Below, piece after piece: positions 54,753-63,355 of a stretch of DNA of 64,000 nt. This DNA is from Oxynema aestuarii AP17. Lineage in GTDB: Bacteria; Cyanobacteriota; Cyanobacteriia; Cyanobacteriales; Laspinemataceae. Every line of letters starts with the position of its first letter. Position 1 is the stretch's first letter. The DNA is taken from positions 1,736,001 through 1,800,000 of the forward strand of contig NZ_CP051167.1 of NCBI RefSeq assembly GCF_012295525.1. The letters run 5' to 3'. A program made the translations under genes and the position numbers. The notes under the pieces are model-generated. The model ran no database searches, was not told the origin of the DNA, and saw only the letters and a list, made by a program, of their open reading frames with translations.

Positions 54753-55538
54753 ATGAATTTTAAATCTTTTGGTCTGGTGGCGATCGCCGCCACGGGCTTA
54801 TCTTTGAGTGTGGCCGTTTCCGCTTCCTCCAAACTGGGGATTTTGCCTGCAGGAACGTCCGTCAGTTCGGCGTCGGTGTCCTCGACGACGGCACCGCCGC
54901 CCGCGATCGCCGATCGCCCCTTACAACGCGCTCCCGTGGCAATTTCGAGAGCTTACAATCGCGAACAAATCGATTATTTCCTCGAAATTGCTTTAGGATC
55001 TGAATTCGGCAACGCCACGCCGAAAATCCGCAAATGGGCCGGACCGATTTCGATCCGAGTGGCGGGAACGCCGACCGCCGCCGATTGGCAGACCTTAAAC
55101 GGGGCGATCGCCGAATTAAACGCCCTCACCGAGGGGATCGACCTCTATCTCGACGCGGACGATCCTCATGCCAAAATCGAAATTTATTTCGTTCCCGAAT
55201 CCGAATTTAACACCTACGAACCGAACTACATCCCCAGAAACTACGGTTTTTTCTGGACCTGGTGGGAGCGAGACACGATTTATCGAGGTCGCATTCTGAT
55301 CGCCAGTGCGGGAATTACCCAGCAGGAGCGATCGCACCTCATCCGCGAAGAACTCACCCAATCTCTCGGACTCATGCGCGATTCGAGTCGCTACCGGGAC
55401 AGTATCTTCTTTGAAGGCTGGACCGACACCACCGCCTATTCACCCCTGGACAAAGCGGTGATTTCCTTGCTCTACCGCCACGAAATCCGTCCCGGGATGA
55501 CCCGCGATCGTCTCCTCGACCTGCTCGACGCCCAGTGA
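54753..55538 (+). CDS. Exported DUF2927 protein
   Basis: 261 residues. A signal peptide (FGLVAIAATGLSLSVAVSASS) is followed by a Ser/Pro linker and the DUF2927 domain (about 70-258). Recognisable elements are YFLEIALGSEFG, KIRKWAGPISIRVAG, IEIYFVPESEF, the helix SHLIREELTQSLGLMRDSSRYRDSIFFEGW, and LDKAVISLLYRHEIRPGM. The REELTQSLGL helix occupies the position of a metzincin-like helix but lacks HExxH, so peptidase activity is not expected. It is convergent with the peptidoglycan-binding gene. Confidence 0.83.
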   Translation: MNFKSFGLVAIAATGLSLSVAVSASSKLGILPAGTSVSSASVSSTTAPPPAIADRPLQRAPVAISRAYNREQIDYFLEIALGSEFGNATPKIRKWAGPISIRVAGTPTAADWQTLNGAIAELNALTEGIDLYLDADDPHAKIEIYFVPESEFNTYEPNYIPRNYGFFWTWWERDTIYRGRILIASAGITQQERSHLIREELTQSLGLMRDSSRYRDSIFFEGWTDTTAYSPLDKAVISLLYRHEIRPGMTRDRLLDLLDAQ

Positions 55539-55560
55539 AGTACTCTCCCGGCGCCGCCGT

Positions 55561-56409
55561 CTAACCTTCGCGAATCCAAGATTGGGAGACCCAGCCACCG
55601 CCTTGCAGTTCCACCCAACCCCCTTGGCGTTGTCCACTCAACACCAGTCGGCTCCCATTCGCCGCCATGAATAAAACCGGACCGCCGGGAGTGGCGCGCA
55701 CGTTGAGAGGACTTCCATTCGTCGAAACGATCGCCTCACCCGTGACCGGGGATGGCTCGGGATCGTTCCCCCCACCGCCGCCGCCTCCCGCCGTCAGCGC
55801 CACCGTCCAATTCGCCGCTACCCAGCCGCCATTGGCTAACTCGATCCAGCCGTCGGCCCGGCGACCGCTCGTCGCGACTTCGGCGCCGTCCCAGACGCGA
55901 TCGACGACACCATAATTAAACCCCGGACCGGAACGCACGTTCAATCGCGATCCGGCGGTTTCTACCCGTATCCGACCCGGTCGAACTGCGGGCAATTTCG
56001 GTTGAGGCGGACGGTTACCGATTAAATAAGGATTATTCGGATCTTTCGGTTCGATCAAATCCAGCGCATATCCGGTAAGCGGACCGACCGTACCATCGAC
56101 AGGTAAGTTTTTTCGCCGTTGGAACTGCTCGACGGCATATTGCGTGGCGCCCCCAAACACGCCGTCGATTTTGCCGGGATCGTGACCTTGAGCGACGAGG
56201 GCTTCTTGAACGGCTCGAACGGCAGTACCGCGATCGCCCCGTCTGACCACCGCCTGACTCGCTTGGGGCGCTAAAGTCGCTACAGACAGCCCCACAGCCA
56301 TCGTCAGGGTCGCCATCCGGAGGGGACGCATCTCGATCGCCCCTCCTTCGAGACTCCCTCCCACCGCTTCGTAAGCGTTGTAAGAATGGAATAAAGCGAG
56401 TATTTCCAT
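55561..56409 (-). CDS. Exported peptidoglycan-binding protein with SH3b domains
   Basis: 282 residues. The N-terminal MEILALFHSYNAYEA resembles the start of many cyanobacterial peptidoglycan-binding proteins, so the first ATG is kept. A hydrophobic export segment (MATLTMAVGLSVATLAPQASQ) follows, then a peptidoglycan-binding domain (about 55-118; GDRGTAVRAVQEALVAQGHDPGKIDGVFGGATQYAVEQFQ) and two SH3b domains (about 145-205 and 220-280) joined by a glycine linker. It lies at the 3' end of the CIS operon on the same strand, about 85 nt away, and might help the injection machine interact with the wall; that is inference. Confidence 0.85.
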   Translation of the reverse strand: MEILALFHSYNAYEAVGGSLEGGAIEMRPLRMATLTMAVGLSVATLAPQASQAVVRRGDRGTAVRAVQEALVAQGHDPGKIDGVFGGATQYAVEQFQRRKNLPVDGTVGPLTGYALDLIEPKDPNNPYLIGNRPPQPKLPAVRPGRIRVETAGSRLNVRSGPGFNYGVVDRVWDGAEVATSGRRADGWIELANGGWVAANWTVALTAGGGGGGGNDPEPSPVTGEAIVSTNGSPLNVRATPGGPVLFMAANGSRLVLSGQRQGGWVELQGGGWVSQSWIREG

Positions 56410-56493
56410 CTTTCATCTCCTCTGGATTTTAGGGTTTCGATTTCAAACGGTGTTCTACTCCCGTCCCCGAGTCCGGTCTGCGTACTGGCGATC

Positions 56494-56847
56494 TCAGGGC
56501 AGATCGATCGCCTCTATCGTAGAGGGGGAGGGTTGTTCGGCTGGCTGTTCCGCTTCTATTTCGAGTTCGTTAATTTGCCGATAAAACTTTTGCAAATAAC
56601 TCAGATCGCAAGCAAATAAATTCTCGATGGTCATCGGCGTCACTTCGTCCAACGCGCCTAACTGGAGGATCACTCGCGACAGAATGATCACCGTCGCATA
56701 CGCCGGGTTGGCTTTTACCCGAGGGTCGCGCATCGGAATAATTTCATCCATCGCACGGGACAGGCGCATCACCCCTTTGCGGTGTACGTTGCCATCGGCA
56801 TCGAGATACCCCTTCGGCAAGGTAAATTCAAACTCGGTTTGAAACAT
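56494..56847 (-). CDS. Phage tail assembly protein (Mu gp41-like) of the CIS operon
   Basis: 117 residues. FELPKGY-type start (FEFTLPKGYLDADGNVHRKGVMRLSRAMDEIIPMRDPRV), ATVIILSRVILQLGAL and IENLFACDLSYLQKFYRQINELE match the small phage-tail-assembly protein found in contractile injection systems and Mu-like phages. It probably assists tube or tape-measure assembly. It starts 6 nt after the stop of the third tube gene, so is cotranscribed. Confidence 0.8.
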   Translation of the reverse strand: MFQTEFEFTLPKGYLDADGNVHRKGVMRLSRAMDEIIPMRDPRVKANPAYATVIILSRVILQLGALDEVTPMTIENLFACDLSYLQKFYRQINELEIEAEQPAEQPSPSTIEAIDLP

Positions 56848-56853
56848 CCGTTA

Positions 56854-57342
56854 TTACTTAATTCTAATAAAGCGATCGACGGCTAATTCGAGTTCTTCAA
56901 TTTCAAACTCGCTGCTGTCTGCTTTGACATCACTTATTTTATAACTGGTCGGCCATGCGCCCTCAAACCGAAATCGGGCTTTTTCATTGGCTGCTTGATC
57001 GTAAATCACCAAATCCCCATCTTTGCGCTCCGTAGCCCATCCGCCTTCTTCGACGGTTTTAAACCAATTCCATAAGGTCGTGGAAATGGTCATACCTCGG
57101 CGCAAGGTAATATTTTCGCTTTTCATATTGCCGGGAATTTTAGTGCGGACGACTCGTCCGACGCTGCTATTATGTTGTCCCCATTTTTCGGGAGTGACTT
57201 CGCAGATTTCTATCAGTTCTTGAGAGCGTTTGAATCCCTGACATTCCATAAAGTACCCGTCGATGGGTTCTTTGGAATTTTTGAGTTTGAGTTCTAGAAA
57301 AAAGCGATTGGCGGTTAAAACTTCAAATTTTGGTGCGGCCAC
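56854..57342 (-). CDS. CIS inner tube protein (T4 gp19-like), copy 3
   Basis: 162 residues. Starts with a GTG after AAGGGA: MAAPKFEVLTANRFFLELKLKN. GYFMECQGFKRSQELIEICEV, RTKIPGNMKSENITLRRGMT, and ISDVKADSSEFEIEELELAVDRFIRIK are typical of the gp19/Hcp-fold tube family. It is the most diverged of the three tube proteins here; in extracellular injection systems such a variant often forms the first ring on the baseplate (Afp5-like). Separated from copy 2 by about 270 nt. Confidence 0.85.
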   Translation of the reverse strand: MAAPKFEVLTANRFFLELKLKNSKEPIDGYFMECQGFKRSQELIEICEVTPEKWGQHNSSVGRVVRTKIPGNMKSENITLRRGMTISTTLWNWFKTVEEGGWATERKDGDLVIYDQAANEKARFRFEGAWPTSYKISDVKADSSEFEIEELELAVDRFIRIK

Positions 57343-57613
57343 GATCCCTTTCTCCCTTCTTTTTGATGATTTTATTGTCTAATTCTTGTTCTTTTTTATA
57401 GGGTTGTTATTCTATTTTGTTGTGTTTTAATTGATATTTTAACTTGTCCGAACCTGAATCAAGACGGGCGATCGCCCCTGGTTCTAATGTAGCAAAAATT
57501 TTCGCAAAAATCGGGCGATCGCCCCGCAGGAGAAAACGAGTCATTCCCGGTTGCGCGATCGCCGGAATGACCCGCAGACTGTCAAAAAATGGGTCAACAG
57601 AATATGGATTCTT

Positions 57614-58093
57614 TTATTTAACGCGATGCAAATTTTCGTACACGATCTCGACGGTTTCCGTCGCTAACTCCGTCGAACCCGCCTCCATCTTTGTAGACTT
57701 ATAACTCGCAGGCATACAGCCTTTAAAATTGTAGCGAACGGCTTCATCTCCTCCTTGGTTGTAAAATACTAAGGAGCCACTTTTCACTTCTCCTTTGCTA
57801 GTGGTTCCCCCTCCAGCGATCGGTTCGGAGTGGGAATCGCTGTACCACTGTAATAGCCGAATATCTTCCACAGTGGAAACGTATTCTACTGTGATTTTCT
57901 TGTTTTCCACCCCGGTTACCGTGGCTTGCATGACACTTTTCGCATTTTTAGTCACCCCATAAGGCTTAGTATCCCCAGCCGTTTGTAATGTAATATCAAC
58001 ACCGCTCACTTTTTTGCAGACGAGATCTTCCAAGCCTTCTAATTCAAAATAAAACTTAGAACAGGCCAAAAGTTCACCGATAGGACTGACCAT
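57614..58093 (-). CDS. CIS inner tube protein (T4 gp19-like), copy 2
   Basis: 159 residues with GGAGG 9 nt upstream of the ATG. MVSPIGELLACSKFYFELEGLEDLVCKKVSGVDITLQTAGD, KKITVEYVSTVEDIRLLQWYSDS, and ASYKSTKMEAGSTELATETVEIVYENLHRVK. The fold and C-terminus parallel copy 1. Hexamers of such proteins stack into the rigid tube that is driven out when the sheath contracts. Confidence 0.87.
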   Translation of the reverse strand: MVSPIGELLACSKFYFELEGLEDLVCKKVSGVDITLQTAGDTKPYGVTKNAKSVMQATVTGVENKKITVEYVSTVEDIRLLQWYSDSHSEPIAGGGTTSKGEVKSGSLVFYNQGGDEAVRYNFKGCMPASYKSTKMEAGSTELATETVEIVYENLHRVK

Positions 58094-58190
58094 AACGTTG
58101 TTCCTCCAAGGTCTTCGAGGGATTCAATTGAGTGAGAAAATCTTGAATTCAATAGTATTGAATTCAAGGGAATTAATGTAACTGCTGTAA

Positions 58191-58664
58191 TTACTTCACG
58201 CGGTTAATTTGTTCGCAAACAAATTCCAGGGTTTCGATTGCTAAATCTTTGCTATCCGCCGCACAATCCGAGACTTTATAAGACTTCGGCCATGCATTGG
58301 TAATATTCCAGCGCAAAATTTCATTATCGCCACTGTCGTAACCGACAATCGAGCCATTTTTACGACTGTCAGCCCATTTGCCATTTCCCCCTTCACTTTT
58401 TGGCATGACATCGAGCATCCAATTGTAGAAGTCCATGTCATCTTGAATCAGGTAAATCTCGATAGTGAAGTTCGGATTTTCTTCAAATCCGGATGAGGTA
58501 CTTTGCCATAAAGTTTTACCGCCTTTGGTCGAAGCGAGGGGTTTTTCGTGCCCGGCGGTTTGTCCGGTAAAGGTGACTTCGGTAATGCTTTTGACCAGTT
58601 TGTCGGTCAAGCCATCAAATTCTACGTAAAATCGACTAGTTGGAATCGGTTTGAGGTCGGCCAT
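58191..58664 (-). CDS. CIS inner tube protein (T4 gp19-like), copy 1
   Basis: 157 residues, AGGAGC upstream of the ATG. MADLKPIPTSRFYVEFDGLTDKLVKSITEVTFTGQTAGHEK, FTIEIYLIQDDMDFYNWMLD and SYKVSDCAADSKDLAIETLEFVCEQINRVK. It follows the sheath gene directly and is probably the main tube subunit. Confidence 0.88.
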   Translation of the reverse strand: MADLKPIPTSRFYVEFDGLTDKLVKSITEVTFTGQTAGHEKPLASTKGGKTLWQSTSSGFEENPNFTIEIYLIQDDMDFYNWMLDVMPKSEGGNGKWADSRKNGSIVGYDSGDNEILRWNITNAWPKSYKVSDCAADSKDLAIETLEFVCEQINRVK

Positions 58665-58821
58665 GATTTTGCTCCTTTTCAGGGCACAGATCGAAGTAAT
58701 TTACTCTTGTTGAAAGGGGGGAAAGGCGCCCGGATTGGATGACGCTTCCCCACCTCCAATCCGGGGGGAGAGGGGGAGGGGAATCGATCCCGAGCCGTGG
58801 GGACGGGCGCCGGACGATCGC

Positions 58822-60531
58822 CTATTGATTCGGCGCCCACTGGCTGACGCGGAAAATCACGAATTCCGCCGGACGCACCGGACAGACGCCCACTTCGATA
58901 TAGAGGCGCCCTTTCATCATCGTTTCGTGAGTATTGAGGTCGGCGTCGCATTTGACGTAAAACGCTTCCGCCGGGGAACCGCCGAACAAGGCACCCGCAC
59001 GCCACAGTCCTTCTAAGAAGTTGCTGACGGTACGTTTGACCCGTTCCCACAAGTCCATATCGTTGGGTTCGAACACGACCCACTGGGTCCCCATTTCGAT
59101 CGATCGCTCGATATAGCTGATCAAGCGGCGGACGCTGATATAGCGCCATTGGATATTGTCCGGTTCGACCAAGGTGCGCGCGCCCCAGACTTTATAGCCT
59201 CGGTTGTAGGTGGCGAAGTTGCGGATGCAGTTAATCCCGAGGGGGTTGAGCAGTTCTTGCTCGCGCATGTTGGTATCGTATGCCAGTCCGATGACGCCGC
59301 GCGGGGTTTCGTTGGCGGGAGCTTTGAAGACGCCGCGAGACTCGTCCGTGCGGCACCAGATGCCCATCATGTGGCCGCAAGGGGGTACGCTAATCGGTCT
59401 GCCTGCATTGCGGGGGTTGGCGACTTTAATCCAGGGATAGTAAAGGGCGGCAAACATCGAGCGGCGGTTGAAGGCGCTCAGCCACTGGGCGACATCTTGG
59501 GGTTTTTGCTGCTCGGGAAGTACCGGATCCATGCCTTTTCCGGGTTTGACCGGAGGGGGATCGAGGACGACCATGCGATAGGGCGGACTGGGGGAGGCAT
59601 TTTCACACATGCTGACCATCATTTCCATGACGCCGTGGATTTGGTCGATATCGAGCAATCCGGCTTGATAGGCGCGCATGAGGTCGGGACAGGCGATCGT
59701 GGAGACTTCGTCGATCTCGAAAATGCCTTGCATTCCGGTGCGATCGTCCCGTTGTCCTTGGAGGTCCCGGGGGAAGCGCTCGGGTTGGGCGATGTAAGGC
59801 GGGGGAACGACTTCGTAGAGTCCGTTGGTGGGACGGCGCGAGAGGGGTTGTCCGGCTTGGGAGAGGTCGGCGATCTCGACGTATTCGGACTCTTGCAAGG
59901 CGGTAACGACGTAATCGGCGACCTCGGTTTCCGGTTCCGGATTCATGGTCAGGTGGTCGTAGCGTTCGAGTTCGCGATCGCCTTGAGTGACTGCAACGCT
60001 GAAATATTCCCCGTTATTTAAGGGCGGTTCGGCATCTTCGGGGGCGTCGTCGGGGAGGGGTTTCGGTTCGCTTTCGAGGATGACGATCTGGATGCGTCCG
60101 TCTCCGGAGGGTAAGGCGGGGGCTTCTCCTTCGGCTTCCGGGAGTTTGAGGTTGAAGCGCAAGGAGGGACGGTTACCGGAGGTGAAAATTTTCAGCCCGG
60201 TTTCCTCCGGGGGGGGCGATTCCGATCCGGGGAGTTGGGTGCCGATGCTGGTGACCCAGCAGCGACCGCCGCCGTTGAGGAACCAGCCGTTGACGGCGAA
60301 GGGGAGGTAGGCGTCGAAATCGGTGAAGCCGTCGGACCCGGGTTTGCCAAATAGTTCGAGGTACTGGTTCCAGTTGGTCACCATCATCGGTTTGAACAGT
60401 TCGGCGTCCCCGCGCACGTCTTCGGTGAAGCCGACAAATCCGGCGACGCTCATGCTCACCCCTTCGATGGGGCGACTGCCGCGATCGACTTCTTCGACGT
60501 ATACGCCAGGGGCAAAATAATCTAATGCCAT
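58822..60531 (-). CDS. CIS contractile sheath protein
   Basis: 569 residues from the ATG at 60531 (MALDYFAPGVYVEEVDRGSRPIEGVSMSVAGFVGFTEDV). Phage tail sheath family: N-terminal APGVYVEE strand used for inter-subunit linkage, GWFLNGGGRCWVTSIG, the variable domain with an acidic-proline insertion (about 150-180), GLAYDTNMREQELLNPLGINCIRNF, and the conserved C-terminal domain ISVRRLISYIERSIEMGTQWVVFEPNDMDLWERVK ... GVCPVRPAEFVIFRVSQWAPNQ. The sheath surrounds the tube and contracts. It is encoded between the cap-type protein and the tube genes, as in other injection systems. Confidence 0.93.
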   Translation of the reverse strand: MALDYFAPGVYVEEVDRGSRPIEGVSMSVAGFVGFTEDVRGDAELFKPMMVTNWNQYLELFGKPGSDGFTDFDAYLPFAVNGWFLNGGGRCWVTSIGTQLPGSESPPPEETGLKIFTSGNRPSLRFNLKLPEAEGEAPALPSGDGRIQIVILESEPKPLPDDAPEDAEPPLNNGEYFSVAVTQGDRELERYDHLTMNPEPETEVADYVVTALQESEYVEIADLSQAGQPLSRRPTNGLYEVVPPPYIAQPERFPRDLQGQRDDRTGMQGIFEIDEVSTIACPDLMRAYQAGLLDIDQIHGVMEMMVSMCENASPSPPYRMVVLDPPPVKPGKGMDPVLPEQQKPQDVAQWLSAFNRRSMFAALYYPWIKVANPRNAGRPISVPPCGHMMGIWCRTDESRGVFKAPANETPRGVIGLAYDTNMREQELLNPLGINCIRNFATYNRGYKVWGARTLVEPDNIQWRYISVRRLISYIERSIEMGTQWVVFEPNDMDLWERVKRTVSNFLEGLWRAGALFGGSPAEAFYVKCDADLNTHETMMKGRLYIEVGVCPVRPAEFVIFRVSQWAPNQ

Positions 60532-60589
60532 GAGGGATAGTCCTCCATCTGGTATTGAATTGACGAGAGTTTCAGCCCAAATTGGAACC

Positions 60590-61138
60590 CTAGGGACTGG
60601 GGGTGAGGGACAGCGATCGCCCTGGGCTAGATTGCGGCTCGACGATCGCGGGGACGGCGATCGTGACGTACAAGGCAGGCCGTAGCGGAACACCCAATGC
60701 ACGCCAAAGGGACGCCGTATCGATCGCCCCACCCACACAAATTCTCATCTGTAACTCACCGTGACCTCGCAAGGACGGTTCGAGAAGGTCTTCCGGGACG
60801 AAGCGGTAGGAGAGGAGTCGAGTCAATGCTTCTGAAAGCAGGCGCTGTTCCCCGAGGGCAGTGTGGTCCCATGCCGTGACTAAAAACGATACGTCAAACC
60901 AAATGGTCGAATCGCGATTCTCCTTCGGAGACGCTCCGCGAACGTCCGAGGTGTCACTACGCGAGAACTCGGCAGACGGCTCGTGCTGACTTTGCCAGAG
61001 GTTGTAACAGTAAAGGTTCAGCCTCGGACCGCCGGGGCGATCGATGCTCGGGTGATTGAGATCGATGGATTCGATGTCGATGAGGGAAGTCCCGCCCGCC
61101 AGGATTTCTGCCAGAGTCTGAGCAACAGCAGGAATCAT
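60590..61138 (-). CDS. CIS cap/terminator protein (DUF4255, Pvc16-like)
   Basis: 182 residues. MIPAVAQTLAEILAGGTSLIDIESIDLNHPS, GGPRLNLYCYNLWQS, WFDVSFLVTAWDHTALGEQRLLSEALTRLLSYRFVPEDLL and LRPALYVTIAVP fit DUF4255, the Afp16/Pvc16 protein that caps the tube and sheath and sets their length. It is the first gene of the operon and lies 58 nt before the sheath gene. Confidence 0.88.
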   Translation of the reverse strand: MIPAVAQTLAEILAGGTSLIDIESIDLNHPSIDRPGGPRLNLYCYNLWQSQHEPSAEFSRSDTSDVRGASPKENRDSTIWFDVSFLVTAWDHTALGEQRLLSEALTRLLSYRFVPEDLLEPSLRGHGELQMRICVGGAIDTASLWRALGVPLRPALYVTIAVPAIVEPQSSPGRSLSLTPSP

Positions 61139-61417
61139 CGCTGTGGGTTTTTGGGCTGTACGGGATCTAGATTAGTCAGCGCTACCTCTAGGGTTTATTA
61201 GACTTTGGTCGAGACTTTAAAAATTGTGTGTTATTAATTTGGACAAGACAGAGCGGAGGTTACAGTAATACTGTCGAACCGACGGCCAGAAGGTAACGAG
61301 CCGAATCGCATCGGCTTCCTTCGAGGTTTTAACGACATTGGCAAATTCGATCGAGGTGCCAGCTTGAGCCTCGTTTGCCAGTTTGTTCCGAGGCACGCCT
61401 AGTTAATAAATTTTAAA
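61139..61417. promoter_or_regulatory. Divergent promoter region between the CIS operon and a histidine kinase
   Basis: About 280 nt separating the first CIS gene from the divergent histidine kinase gene, the natural site for shared regulation. No specific operator could be recognised. AT-rich at 61218-61240 and 61400-61418. Confidence 0.45.
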
Positions 61418-62608
61418 ATGAAACCCTCTTACACCGATTTAGATTTACCCGGATCTACTATCTGTTATTCCCCCCAGGAGAGATTGGGGAAAAATTACAC
61501 CGTTTTACAAAGAGAACTCAACCAGATTGCCAGTCTCTTGCCCGTTGAGGCCGCCGCAATCCATTATCGAAATGGGGAAGGCTTCGCGCGCGAGTCGATT
61601 CGTTATCTTGGCAACGATCGCCCCGACGGTCCCCCCCAATATCGTTCGGCTCTAGAAGGTCGGCTCCCTGGCGGCGATCGCTTGCCTCGCGGTCAGTTGA
61701 GCGAATTAAAGGAGCCGCAATTTTATCCCTTTGGGGAGTATGACCCCCGAACGGAACCGATCGCCGATCGCGGGCGATCGCGCCCTCATTCTCCAACGGT
61801 TTATTTATATCTTTTTACTCGAACACCTCACGATGATGAGTATTTACTCTTATTAGCCCAGCTACCCCTTTCTGCACAAGAGCAGAACCACTTAGAACAA
61901 CGCGCTCAATTTCTAGATGATTATTTAACTCTATCCTGGGAAAACAATCAGTTGCACCAGGAAAGGAAAGCGTGCGATCGCGCCCTCCACCGAGGAGAAC
62001 ATCAAATCCGACATTCCCTCGGCACCATTGCTCTTTACCTAGAAAATCTTTGCTTGGGATTGACCGAAGAAGCTTATAAACAACAAGCCACGATCGCCCG
62101 TCAAATAGTTACAGATTTAAGCCTTCACTTAACCCATCTGCTGCCTTTAGAACCCCGCGATCGTCGGGAAACTCAACTGTACGATTTGCGCGAAATCTTA
62201 GTCGAGCAAATCGACAGATTGCGATCTCACTGGGAAAAAAAACACTTAACGATCGCCTATCCCAACACGACTTTACGGTTAAAAATCGATCGCTGGCAAA
62301 TTCAACAAGCCATTGAAAACTTACTCGGTAATGCCATTGAATTCAGTCCCGATCGCCAAACCATTACTTGGAACTGGCGCGTCTTTCACAATGAAGTCTT
62401 AGTCACCGTAGCCGATCGCGGCTGCGGACTGTCCGCCCAAGACCTCAAACAAATTTTCACGCCCTCTTACTCCCGCCGTCAAGGGGGTACCGGATGGGGT
62501 CTAAATATCGCTAAAAGCGCCATCTTAAAACATGGCGGGACAATTTGGGGCGAAAACCTGCCCGAAGGAGGCGCTAGATTTTCCTTTACCTTACCGATTT
62601 CTGAGTAG
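61418..62608 (+). CDS. Sensor histidine kinase
   Basis: 396 residues, cytoplasmic. The N-terminal sensory part (about 1-180) looks GAF-like (PVEAAAIHYRNGEG, TVYLYLFTRTPHDDEYLLLLAQLPLSAQEQNHLEQRAQFLDDYLTLSWENNQLHQE). The phospho-acceptor is His199 in EHQIRHSLGTIALYLENL. The ATPase domain (about 260-395) has QQAIENLLGNAIEFSPD (N box), VADRGCGLSAQDL (G1), IFTPSYSRRQGGTGWGLNIAKSAI (F/G2). It is paired with the regulator 72 nt downstream. Confidence 0.9.
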   Translation: MKPSYTDLDLPGSTICYSPQERLGKNYTVLQRELNQIASLLPVEAAAIHYRNGEGFARESIRYLGNDRPDGPPQYRSALEGRLPGGDRLPRGQLSELKEPQFYPFGEYDPRTEPIADRGRSRPHSPTVYLYLFTRTPHDDEYLLLLAQLPLSAQEQNHLEQRAQFLDDYLTLSWENNQLHQERKACDRALHRGEHQIRHSLGTIALYLENLCLGLTEEAYKQQATIARQIVTDLSLHLTHLLPLEPRDRRETQLYDLREILVEQIDRLRSHWEKKHLTIAYPNTTLRLKIDRWQIQQAIENLLGNAIEFSPDRQTITWNWRVFHNEVLVTVADRGCGLSAQDLKQIFTPSYSRRQGGTGWGLNIAKSAILKHGGTIWGENLPEGGARFSFTLPISE

Positions 62609-62680
62609 CTGCATCACTTCGGCGATCGCGATTCGGTTTCGCCCACCCGTTCCGAACTCGCCGAATAGAGGTTTCCTTCT

Positions 62681-63355
62681 ATGAGTACCCATCAGTTAAT
62701 CTCGATTTTGTTGGTCGATGACGACCCAATTTTTCGTCAAGGATTGCGAACTCTTTTAGAATTCTATAGCAATGGAAAATTAAAATTTAACGTCGTCGGC
62801 GAAGCGGCTTGTGTCGATCAAGCCCTCAAATTAACCAAAGAACAACATCAATCCTTAGTCTTACTCGACTTAGAACTCCCTCACGAAGACGGGATTTCAG
62901 CCTTAATTCGCTTCCGCGAACGGGGTTATTCCGGTAAAATCTTGGTTTTGTCGGCCCATCACGAAGATGAATGGGTATTTCGCGCCATGCAGGCGGGGGC
63001 GCGCGGTTACGTCTTTAAAGACCGTTTGGCGAATCAGTTGTGCGAGGCGATTTCCACGGTAATCGACGATCGCATTTACCTCGATCCCGACGTCGCGACC
63101 AGTTTTTTTCGGATGTTCCACTTCTACGCCGGACGCTGCTTGCAAGCGGCCCAATCCCTCCACCTGACCGAACGCGAACAAGAAGTTTTACACTGGCTGG
63201 TCCAAGGGGCCTCCAACGAGGCGATCGCCCAAAACCTTTACGTGACCGTCGCCACGGTCAAAGCCCATTTAACCTCCATTTTCGAGAAACTCGGGGTCAC
63301 CAGTCGCACCCAGGCGATCGTTAAAGCCCTCAAACTGGGCTTGGTGTCCGCATGA
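62681..63355 (+). CDS. NarL/FixJ-family response regulator
   Basis: 224 residues. Receiver about 6-130 with acidic D13-D15, phosphoacceptor Asp63 in VLLDLELPHEDG, and Lys in YVFKDRLANQ. A linker of about 30 residues leads to a LuxR-type helix-turn-helix (about 158-222): LHLTEREQEVLHWLVQGASNEAIAQNLYVTVATVKAHLTSIFEKLGVTSRTQAI. It is the probable partner of the histidine kinase just upstream. Its stop codon overlaps the start of the nucleoside hydrolase gene (ATGA). Confidence 0.93.
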   Translation: MSTHQLISILLVDDDPIFRQGLRTLLEFYSNGKLKFNVVGEAACVDQALKLTKEQHQSLVLLDLELPHEDGISALIRFRERGYSGKILVLSAHHEDEWVFRAMQAGARGYVFKDRLANQLCEAISTVIDDRIYLDPDVATSFFRMFHFYAGRCLQAAQSLHLTEREQEVLHWLVQGASNEAIAQNLYVTVATVKAHLTSIFEKLGVTSRTQAIVKALKLGLVSA

